Origin: Listeria cornellensis FSL F6-0969
GTDB taxonomy: Bacteria; Bacillota; Bacilli; Lactobacillales; Listeriaceae
NCBI RefSeq assembly: GCF_000525855.1
Contig: NZ_AODE01000047.1
Span: forward strand, 1 to 55,892
Reading direction: 5' to 3'
Length of the DNA: 55,892 nt
This document shows, piece by piece, positions 24,349 through 33,000 of the stretch. A program made the translations under genes and the position numbers. Under the pieces are notes generated by a model that saw only the letters and a program-made list of their open reading frames with translations, did no database searches and was not told the DNA's origin. Position 1 is the first letter of the stretch. Every line of letters starts with the position of its first letter.

Positions 24349-25005
24349 GTGGATATTATTCAAGCGATGATCAGCTTTATCATCCATATAGACCAACATC
24401 TTGTTGAAATTATCAATACATTTGGCGTTTGGACGTATGTCATTATTTTCTTAATTATATTTATAGAAACGGGACTTGTTATTTTCCCATTCTTGCCAGG
24501 AGATTCTTTGCTATTTGCAGCGGGGGCCTTGGCAGTATTACCAGGGTCAGAGCTCAATATTATCGTTCTCCTCATCGTATTGTGGGTAGCCGCAGTACTG
24601 GGCGACACCGTCAACTACCATATCGGTAAAAAAGTCGGTACTTCGATTCCGCCAGACAGCTGGCTCGGTAAATTCATCAACCAAGAAAAAATGGACAAAG
24701 CCGAAGCGTTCTTCAACAAGCATGGCGGCAAAACAATCTTCATCGCCCGTTTCATGCCATTCATCCGTACTTTCGCGCCATTCGTAGCCGGTGCAAGTCG
24801 CATGAATTACCGCTATTTCTTGAATTACAACCTACTAGGCGCAACAGTCTGGGTACTTCTTTGTACGATGGCAGGCTATTTCTTCGGGAATATTCCTATT
24901 GTGAAAGAGAACTTCTCGCTTGTTGTATTAGGCATTATTTTCGTATCGATTTTACCGATGATTTTCTCGTTTATTAAGAGTAAAATGGATGCGAAAAAAA
25001 GCTAA
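24349..25005 (+). CDS. DedA family membrane protein
   Basis: 218 residues. Family motifs FIETGLVIFPFLPGDSLLFAAG, GDTVNYHIGKKVG and FIARFMPFIRTFAPFVAGASRM are present, including the conserved Arg residues of the re-entrant loop. DedA proteins move lipid carriers across the membrane (undecaprenyl phosphate or phosphatidylethanolamine flippases). Which lipid this member moves cannot be told. GTG 24349 starts the frame; its ribosome binding site is weak. Confidence 0.88.
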   Translation: MDIIQAMISFIIHIDQHLVEIINTFGVWTYVIIFLIIFIETGLVIFPFLPGDSLLFAAGALAVLPGSELNIIVLLIVLWVAAVLGDTVNYHIGKKVGTSIPPDSWLGKFINQEKMDKAEAFFNKHGGKTIFIARFMPFIRTFAPFVAGASRMNYRYFLNYNLLGATVWVLLCTMAGYFFGNIPIVKENFSLVVLGIIFVSILPMIFSFIKSKMDAKKS

Positions 25006-25047
25006 ATAATGATATTAAAAAATAGTAGGTGAGGCCAGGTACAATGG

Positions 25048-25100
25048 TACCTATAGAATGGACACTTCAAAAAAAGAAGTGCATTCTGTAGGTATTTTTT
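25048..25100 (+). terminator. terminator after the dedA-type gene
   Basis: TACCTATAGAATG (25048-25060) pairs with CATTCTGTAGGTA (25082-25094) with a further CACTTC/GAAGTG stem inside, followed by TTTTTT. Confidence 0.85.
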
Positions 25101-25129
25101 GTATACTTAAATAAAGCAATAGCTCCACC

Positions 25130-25181
25130 AGAAAGGAAGGAACCGTGAGAATAGTTTTTTACTCATGATGCCTTCCTTTCT
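25130..25181. repeat. intergenic hairpin with purine-rich arm
   Basis: AGAAAGGAAGG (25130-25140) and CCTTCCTTTCT (25171-25181) are perfect complements around a 30-nt loop that holds a second small stem (TGAG/CTCA). No T-run on either side, so it is not a simple terminator. Confidence 0.5.
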
Positions 25182-25463
25182 AGCGTAATTATGAAATGCG
25201 CTATACTATGAATTGGCGCATATCGCGCTTTCCCACTACCTTAACAAGGATAGCAAACTTTTGAAAAATTGAAATTATCTTCGGTGAAAATAAATTTAGG
25301 AAAATGAACTTATTTTTATTATATGTAAACACAATATCATCATATTTAAAATTATTGCAGGAATATAATGAGATTTCTAATTGTGTATTGATCCTATCTT
25401 TGTTTCTCATTTTGAATATAGGGTATTTACCACAATACAACGACTCAGCATGGGGGGATCATT
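25182..25463. other. AT-rich intergenic region before the Mga-like regulator
   Basis: No gene is supported. A minus-strand frame (25201-25440, 79 codons) lacks a ribosome binding site and any family resemblance. Confidence 0.4.
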
Positions 25464-26908
25464 TTGAAAATTCTTTTAAATAAAAAGGAACTATTAGAGC
25501 TAGAAATTATTCATCTTTTACTCAACCAACCAACCTGGACAACAATGAAAGAAGCTGCAGAAAAATTAAGTATTTCAGAATCACAATTTTCAACTAGTTA
25601 CCAAAATATTCTTCAACGCCCTATAAGCCAAAGGTTAGGTTTAACTTTACAACGAAATAAAGGTATTCGTATCAATCATAAAGATATTCGACTAGATTCA
25701 ATCCTATTTGATTATATTTCTAACTCACTAACTTTCAAAATATTAGATAATGCCTTCCAGAAACAACTTAACATTCAACAGTTCTGTATAGAGAATCATA
25801 TATCTGCTAGTCTTTTTTATAAGCATAATGCGTTCTTAAAAGATATTCTAAAGAAAAATCATCTCTATATAAATATTAGAACTATGCAAATTATGGGGGA
25901 TGAGAAGTATGCGCGGGCTTTTTTTATTTAACGTGTATTGGATAACTTTCCAGAATGAAAATTGGCCTTTTTATAGCTTAAATGAACAGCAAATGGAGGC
26001 TAATGCGAACTTAATTAATAGTAGGACGTTGCTTGACTTGAACGCTTTAGAAGTTCAGCATCTCAAATTTCGGTTTGCAATTTATGCTCTTCGGATAAAT
26101 AAAAAACATTATATGCCAAATATAGAAGAAAATATTATTCCGCCTCAAATTATAAAGCGTATTAATGAAAATTTTGAAGGCATATTTCATTGGCGAAGTA
26201 ACGCGATTATGCAGGATGAAATAAAGGGAATAGCCTTAGCCAATGGTTTCTATCCTTTATCAACGAGCTTGTCTCAGGTGAAGATTCATGATGTCATAGA
26301 ATGGCACAAAAAAAAATTATACGATTCCTTATCAACTATCTGAAAAATTTGTTCAGTTGTGTGCATATGACGGCATACTTAGTATTGATGAAAATATTTG
26401 GTCAGATCTTATCAAGGTACATACACTCGCTTATATGCTGCCAGATCTATACATTGACGACTATTTTCATGATAGAGCGGATATATATATATCTGCGCTA
26501 CCAAATGTTTATTTGAAAGCAGAGTACTATATTGATATGGTTTATAAGGAGTTTAATCAATATAATCTAATAGATAAAAAACAACTTATATACTACTATA
26601 GTACGTTTTTGTTTACACTGTTAAATAACAATGTACCAAAACAGACAAATATCCTATATATTTCTAATAAAGACAGAGCTAGTACGACAGCTATGATGGT
26701 TATTTTAGAAAATTTAATATCTTATCCAGTACATGTATTCACAAATGTTGACGAAGATGTAGCAGATTTGATTATTTCAGATGTACCTATCCAGGATAAA
26801 ACATCCACGCCTGCCTTTTTATTGAGTTACCCACCAAGGGACAGTGAAATTGCCATGATTAATCACTATATTAAAAGAAGCATATTTAGAATGGGTCCCC
26901 TTTTTTGA
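25464..26908 (+). CDS. Mga-like (HTH/PRD) transcriptional regulator, two frame breaks
   Basis: About 480 residues after repair. The N-terminal half holds two winged helix-turn-helix regions (MKEAAEKLSISESQFSTSYQN and IQQFCIENHISASLFYKHNAF), as in Mga/AtxA-type regulators. The middle is helical like a PRD and the end has an EIIB-like beta-alpha part (ILYISNKDRASTTAMMVIL). TTG 25464 follows GGGGGGATC. Breaks: seven T at 25919-25925 and nine A at 26308-26316, each one base too long. Regulators of this class control surface proteins in streptococci and listeriae; the nearby giant surface gene is a possible target. Confidence 0.7.
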
Positions 26909-26953
26909 ACAAAATTTATAAGTTGTTTCGTAGCTAAATATGTATCTCAGAAT

Positions 26954-27210
26954 TTAGCCTGTTACGCTGTTGTTCCTCATGGATTTCGCGATGCGAAAAC
27001 TAACTGGACTTTGATAATTAGGCGTACCGTGGAGCCGGATCTGATTCCGCCAATTCAAGTAATCAAAGAGCTGTACTTTCAGTTGTTCCAATGTTTGAAA
27101 ATGATTAGGATACACAAATTCTTTTTTGAATGATTTGTAGGTACTCTCTGCGACGGCGTTGTCATAAGGACACCCTTTATCACTAAGGGAACGTTGGATA
27201 TCAAAAGCAT
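26954..27210 (-). pseudogene. 3' fragment of an IS3-family transposase (orfB), copy A
   Basis: Translating the minus strand gives SLSDKGCPYDNAVAESTYKSF, then a helical segment with FDYLNWRNQIRLHG and a QSPVSF motif. This is the end of a DDE integrase core including the final Glu of the catalytic triad (AVAES). The upstream part is missing, so this is a relic. It lies directly after the Mga-like gene. Confidence 0.75.
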
Positions 27211-27255
27211 TGATATGCTACTTATAAGTAGGGGTGAAAAAAACCCCAAATTTAT

Positions 27256-28135
27256 TTTATGTACTACACCCAAAAAGTTGGACCAAATTAATTAAACTTA
27301 TTGGCTGGCCTGAAGACGGTATTCTACCGGACTCAAGCCAGCCAATTTTGATTTGATGCGTCGATGATTGTAGTAATCAATATACGTATCTATTGCTTGT
27401 TTTAATTACTGATAAGTCTGAAACACACACCCATAATACATCTCTTGCTTTAACAAACCAAAGAAATTTCCCTTACGGGACATACTTTGATAAACCCTGT
27501 TCTTCTTCAAAAGAGCTCCCCATTTTTTATGTTGATAGTGCGTGCTACCCTTGATCAGAATGGATAGTCACCCGCTAGGGTGCATGAATGCATGTTCCGA
27601 AGTTTCAAGTACAAAAGCCAAGTTTGGACGCTCATTCATTTGATAAGAAATAATCTCCCCGGTCGCCATATCCATAATTGGGTTTAGATATAGCTTTTGA
27701 TCTTTGCCTACCTTAAATTCTGTAATATCCGTTGTTAATTTTTGATAGTATAAGGGCGTTTTGAAGCGGCAGCGAATTTTGTTTTTAGCAACAGCGCCAA
27801 CTTTTCCTTTATAAGCCTGATGTTTCTTTCTAGATTTCCGAGTGTATTTTGTACATAGAATCCCTAATTTGCGTGTTATTTTTAGTATTTTTTTTGTAAT
27901 TTACCACGATACCACGTTTTCGTAATGACAAGCCTATACGAAGATGCCCATAGCCTTGATTATTTTCCTCATAAATAGACTGAATGACTCTCTCTAAATC
28001 ACTATCGGGTGCTGGGATATCTAATCGTTTTTGCCAATACATATACGTAGACTTAGGCATACCGTGATTTTCAAAAGTAGCGTCAATCGGAATGTTTGTC
28101 GAAGCTCCCGGATGATTCGAGCTTGGATCTTAGCA
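27256..28135 (-). pseudogene. IS3-family transposase orfB, broken
   Basis: Pieces in order on the minus strand: MPKSTYMYWQKRLDIP, then NNQGYGHLRIGLSLRKRG, the catalytic strand TTDITEFKVG with PIMDMATGEIISYQMNERP, SMSRKGN, FFGLLKQEMYYG and [20 protein letters not shown]. Between SRKGN and FFGLLK the roughly 10 residues that carry the conserved Asn/Asp and catalytic Glu (usually C-x-DN-x-x-x-ES) are deleted. There are several stops and frame changes. Confidence 0.75.
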
Positions 28136-28211
28136 GATGGCTCGGAATATTTCCCCCAGAAGCTCGGAGCTTTTTTATGAATGCTAGCTCCGCTCGTAAT
28201 ACCTCATTTTC

Positions 28212-28620
28212 CTATTCTAACTGTTGTTCCCGTGTCATCTCTTTCGTTTTTACTTTCTTTGGTTTATGAGTCAATGAAGGGCGCCCTTTGGTCTCGAAAG
28301 TGCATATGCACCCTCTTCCAGTAGTTTTTTTCTTCCATGTAGAGATTAATACATAATCTGGAATTTGAAAATGGTTGGCTGTTTCTTGAAGAGAAGCACC
28401 CGTCGTTTTCATAAAGTGTAATACATCTAGTTTCATTTGAACAGTATAAACACGATTCTTTTTCTTGATGAATGCTTTTTGGCCAAAGGCCAGATACTGA
28501 TTTCTCCATTTGCGTAGTTGGCTTCTATTACATATGTCATATCTATTCGCTAGAAACTCAAAGCTTTGTTTCCCTTTTAGATATTCTTGTACCACATGTA
28601 CTTTAAATGTTTCATCATAT
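28212..28620 (-). pseudogene. IS3-family transposase orfA (helix-turn-helix), degenerate 5' end
   Basis: The frame gives HVVQEYLKGKQSFEFLANRY, DICNRSQLRKWRNQY, then MKLDVLHFMKTTGASLQETANHFQIP: two helix-turn-helix units as in IS150-group OrfA proteins. The start region is disturbed (a stop before the expected Met) and the link to orfB is broken. Confidence 0.65.
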
Positions 28621-28640
28621 TTTGCCTAGGTAGCATTGTA

Positions 28641-29153
28641 TAGTTTTGTGCTTTTTTTTTCTGGTTTCAAAATAGAATACTAGAATAATTGAGAGAAATA
28701 AACCTGATACAATTATATTTGTTAGGAGAGGGTGTAACAAATGGAGTTATTTGATTGTTATTAATTATAATCAAATCTATGACAGAAATGTGACAGAATA
28801 ATGATGTGGAATGCTCTTCTTATCGGAAAAAACTTTAATTTACTTGGTTTAGAGGGCATCAATACGAGTACCTTAGCAAAAAAAACTGATAAATACACAA
28901 AAGTAAAAAAAAAAACTGAATTTCCTCCGAAGAGAATTTTAGTTTTGAAATTAATCTGTATAGTTGAATGTATAGTTGAATCAATTTCATAACATAGCTT
29001 TTATTTTTGCAGGAATAATAACCCATTTCATTTCAGAATAGCGCAGACAAAGAGATTTGAAAACCTGACAGTAGTTGTTTTTTGGTATTTACATGAGTGG
29101 CATGGGGAGGCAACCTCTTTTGACATTCTGAAGTTCATTGTGCCGCAACGCTT
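28641..29153. other. gene-poor AT-rich region between IS relic and Crp-type regulator
   Basis: No gene supported. The frame 28801-28992 (63 codons, many Lys) lacks a ribosome binding site. A direct repeat GACAGAA occurs at 28781 and 28792 (11 bp apart). A possible 7-codon leader (ATG at 28740, AGGAGAGG upstream) is seen, but nothing follows it. Confidence 0.4.
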
Positions 29154-29182
29154 TTGAACTATGAAATTGGTTCAGTTATAAA
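29154..29182 (+). promoter_or_regulatory. putative promoter/operator of the Crp-type regulator
   Basis: TTGAAC (29154-29159), 17 bp, TTATAA (29177-29182). The inverted repeat TGAAC-N10-GTTCA (29155-29174) fills the spacer, and its size suits a Crp/Fnr-family dimer. Autoregulation is inference. Confidence 0.45.
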
Positions 29183-29232
29183 AGTAATATAAAAAACGAG
29201 GTGGATGATAATAAACTGGAGCGTTTTTTTTA

Positions 29233-29880
29233 ATGCAAAATGAATACTTGGCAAATCGGTATATAAAAAGCAAAGTATATGCCCCTGATGAAATTTTGTA
29301 TCCTAAAGTCGAAGGAGCGGATGATTTATTTTTATTGAAAACGGGCCTCGCGGTTTTGGAAATAAATAATAATGACGTGTGGGTAGCTACAATGATAATA
29401 GGTGCTAATGAAATAATAGGTCCATCTCTTATTTATGATAAGGACTTTGAATTTGAGTACCGGATACAAGCACTAGAGCAGTGTGAGTTTTTACTTGTTG
29501 ATAGAGAGTATCTCATAGACCATATGTATGTTAATCCCAAAGTGTTTATAACGCTATTGGAGCAGTCAGTACAACAGGAGTACCTGTTTATTAGTCTATA
29601 TAATAAGAAAAATCAATCGCTAGCAAATCGACTCATAGATCTCGTTGTACGTTGGGAAGAAAAATTTGATTTATCGCGAAATGGACGAGAAATTGAACTG
29701 CCGTTAACTGTGAATCAAAAAGTATTAGCACAATTTCTCAGAGCAAGCCATTCACGGTTAAATGAGCTATTAAGGGGTTGGGAACGAGAAGGCATTTTGA
29801 TTCAGCGGAATGCAAAGGGATTAGTATTTGACAAGGAAAAGTTGTACTCTATGCAAGCACAAGGTTTATCAATCGTTTGA
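29233..29880 (+). CDS. Crp/Fnr (PrfA-like) transcriptional regulator
   Basis: 215 residues. An N-terminal cyclic-nucleotide-type beta roll (PDEILYPKVEGADDLFLLKTG, IGANEIIGPSLIYD), a long dimer helix, and a C-terminal winged helix (VNQKVLAQFLRASHSRLNELLRGWEREGI). There is no iron-sulfur Cys cluster and no cAMP-type ERFR motif, so it resembles PrfA-like members. The true start may be GTG 29201, if the eight T at 29224-29231 were nine. It directly precedes the giant surface-protein gene in the same direction and may control it. Confidence 0.8.
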   Translation: MQNEYLANRYIKSKVYAPDEILYPKVEGADDLFLLKTGLAVLEINNNDVWVATMIIGANEIIGPSLIYDKDFEFEYRIQALEQCEFLLVDREYLIDHMYVNPKVFITLLEQSVQQEYLFISLYNKKNQSLANRLIDLVVRWEEKFDLSRNGREIELPLTVNQKVLAQFLRASHSRLNELLRGWEREGILIQRNAKGLVFDKEKLYSMQAQGLSIV

Positions 29881-29959
29881 AACATGGGTGAATCATCTTA
29901 CTTGCACTTATAATATTACTGGAAAATTCAAATGATATTCTTTTTAAGGGAGGCGGTTG

Positions 29960-30025
29960 ATGAAATTAGATTGTGCAGCAAATTGGGATTTGAAAAATAT
30001 ATTGAATAAGGAAAGAGGAAAATGA
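29960..30025 (+). CDS. 21-codon leader peptide ORF before the giant surface-protein gene
   Basis: ATG 29960 is preceded at ideal distance by AAGGGAGG (29946-29953), a stronger ribosome binding site than that of the giant gene. The peptide begins MKLDCAANWD and ends KERGK. Its stop codon (30023-30025) lies 4 bp before the ATG at 30030, so translation of the giant gene could be coupled to it. Not recognised as a known peptide. Confidence 0.5.
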   Translation: MKLDCAANWDLKNILNKERGK

Positions 30026-30029
30026 CAAT

Positions 30030-33000
30030 ATGAACAAGAAGAAAAATATTTTAAATAAAACAAAAAAAATGGGCTCATACAGCCTTAATAGGTTCTATCA
30101 TCACTGCAAATATCGTATCTCCATTAAGTGTGCAAGGTAGTGAGTTAACTTCGGATGATTTAGAAAAAAATAATCAACAATCGCCGGCAAGTGTGCAAGG
30201 TAATGAGTTAATTTCGGATGATTTAGAAAAAGATAATCAACAATCGCCGACAAGTGTGCAAGATAGTGAGTTAATTTCGGATGATTTAGAAAAAAATAAT
30301 CAACAATCGCCGGCGGAAATTCCAGGAAAACGAGAGTTTATAGGTGGTCCAGCTATGGGTCTATTTAGGTCTATTGATCTCATATATGATGGAGATACTC
30401 AGATTGTAATTGCTGCTGGACGTCCATTTCCAGTTGGCACTGGAGCAACAGCTAGCGTTGGTGGAGAAAGTATAGGTGGTGGTTCTATTACATTCGCTAC
30501 AACCACAGCTACAGCCTATACAGTATTTTTTAACAGGCCAGTGAGGGGCGGAGAAAGAATAACATTTAGGGGAAACGGTGAGGAAACAACTAGAACAGTA
30601 CGTGGAGAATCGCGCCCTGTAAATATGGCTAAAACTACCATTAATGGAGTTACTACGTCTTCAACTACTGTAAGTGGGACGGGAGAGCCCAATAGATCTG
30701 TAACAGTTACCAATTCGTATGGTACCACAATAGCTACTGGAACAGTTGGTTCTGACGGTAAATACTCACTTCCAATTGCTAAACAGCTTGTAAATGTAGT
30801 GGTGTATGCAAAGGTAGTGAAACCGGGTTATGGTGAATCTACAGCGAACACTACTGTTACAGCTGCTGGCGGCGGCGGCGTTGGTAGCTTTCAACCACTC
30901 ATAATTGATGCAGTAACAGCAGATTCAGTCACGATAACTGGATACGGAGAGCCTAACTTTTCGCTGGTTTTTTTCGGCAAAGGGTAATATTCTTGCAACT
31001 GGGACTATACCTGCAAGTGGTAGATATTCTGTCACTATTCCTAAACAGACGGCTGGTACAGTTATAGAAGGCACGGAGTATGATCGGACTAATAGTGCTA
31101 GAAAGAATACGACGACAACCATAGTGAAAGCAGGCGTTGATAACTTTAAACCACTTACAATTGATACAGTAACGGCAGATTCAACCGTGATAACTGGATC
31201 CGGAGAGCCTAACTTTTTGCTAGCGTTTGCGGTAAATGGTAAGACTATTGCAACTGGGTCTGTACTTTCAAGTGGTAGATATTCTATCACTATTCCTAGA
31301 CAAGAGGCTGGTGCAGTTATAGATGGTATAGAGCATGACGCGCACAATATAAATAGAATGTATATCACGGAAACCATAGTGCAGCCAGGTAATATGGCAA
31401 AAACAACTATCGATGAGTTGACAACAGATTCTAATACCGTTAGTGGAACAGGTGAGCCAGGTGGAATTATCACGATTACAAATGGATTTACAACAATTGC
31501 TTCTGGAGTAATTCAACCTGACGGTAGCTATCAATTCCCAATCCTACCACAACCAGCAGGCAGTACGGTAGTAGCAACTGTAATCGCAGATGGCAAATTT
31601 GAAACAGCTTTTACAATAGTGAAAGATAATACTATCGTTCAGACTACCATTAATGGCGTAACTCAGTTAGATACTCGAGTTACTGGTACGGGAGAGCCAA
31701 ATGGAAATATTGAGCTGAGAAATGGTGGAACACTTATTGCTAGTGGAAAGGTGGATATAAACGGGAACTATGACTTACCGATTTCTAAACAATCCGCAGG
31801 ATCTGTTATTACAGCAACTGTAACAAAATTGGCGAATGGTAAGACATCTAGTGCTAGTACAACTGTTATTGCTAATGAAGTATCAGCACCAGTTATAACG
31901 GCTCCGACTATTTATGATGTAGATACGCAAGTTAGTGGGACTTCTACAGCTGATAAGATTTTTGTCTATAATCAATCTGGATTGAAAATTGGCGAAGCTA
32001 TTGTGGTAGGGGGGAGATTCACAATTGAATTTCCGAAACAACAAGCAGGTCAAACACTTTACTTTACAGCGGTAGATAAAGAAGGTAATCATAGTGATTT
32101 CACTACTAGACTTGTAGAAAAGGCAACCATTGAAATTACACGCGCTAAAAAAATAGGAATCGTCGGTAATACCGAGCAGTTAAACGTAACGACAAACCCA
32201 CCAGGGCTTCCAGTTGTATGGACTTCATCTAACCCAGCGGTAGCGAGCGTTAGTACAACGGGACTTGTCACTTACAAATCAGCAGGAACAGCGACAATTT
32301 CAGCAACAATTTCGAGTGGTACAGCAGCGACTGTTCAGGTCGATGTATCTAAAGTAGCTGGTCCAGAGATAACAACACCAGTATATGATACGACGACAGA
32401 AGTAACTGGAACAGCTCCAGCACCAGGTAAAGTGAATGCGTATGTAGACGGTGAAAAAATAGGTTCTGCCACGGTGAATCCAGATGGCACGTTTACTGTT
32501 ACTTTCCCAGAACAGGGCGTAGGATCTGTCATCGAGTTTAAAGCAGAAACGCCGAACGGTTATGAAAGCGACCCAACAAAAGAGACAGTCAAAGCAACAA
32601 CGATTAAAATAAATGAAAAAATTACGAGTGGCTTTGTAGGTAAAACAGAAACATTAACTGCAACAACGACGCCAAAAGATGCAAAAGTAACGTGGTCATC
32701 TTCTAAATCTAGTGTCGCTACAGTGAATACTACAACAGGTGTAGTTACATTTAAGGCAGCTGGGACGGTAGATATAATCGCCAAACTTGCTAACGGAAAA
32801 TCGGCAAAAGTGACGATTACTGTTATTGGGACGCCAGAAGTGACGACGCCAATCTATGATCTTACAACAGAAGTAACAGGAACAGGAACGCCCGAATCCA
32901 CAGTTGTTGCATATGTAGACGGCGAGGAAATTGGAAGAACTGTAACGGACGATGATGGTGATTTTACCATTATATTCCCAGCTCAAGAAGCAGGATCGGA

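Larger units (their letters stand above)
27256..28640 (-). mobile_element. decayed IS3-family insertion sequence, copy B
   Basis: One end is recognisable as TGTACTACACCC followed by AAAAAGTTGG (27259-27280), a typical IS3-family terminal repeat. The other end, expected upstream of orfA near 28650, cannot be found. Both genes inside are frame-shifted, and orfB has lost part of its catalytic core, so the element is dead. The minus-strand orientation is shared with fragment A. Confidence 0.75.

Noticed and set aside
24349-25005. Assigning the DedA protein to undecaprenyl-phosphate transport by name
   Set aside because: Family members differ in lipid substrate and sequence alone here does not decide it.
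25201-25440. Minus-strand frame of 79 codons before the Mga-like gene
   Set aside because: Biased AT-rich composition, no ribosome binding site, no family resemblance.
28801-28992. 63-codon Lys-rich frame
   Set aside because: No ribosome binding site and an A-run-rich sequence; no support for translation.
30127-30315. CRISPR-like array
   Set aside because: The repeats are contiguous, 63 bp, in frame and without spacers; they are protein-coding.
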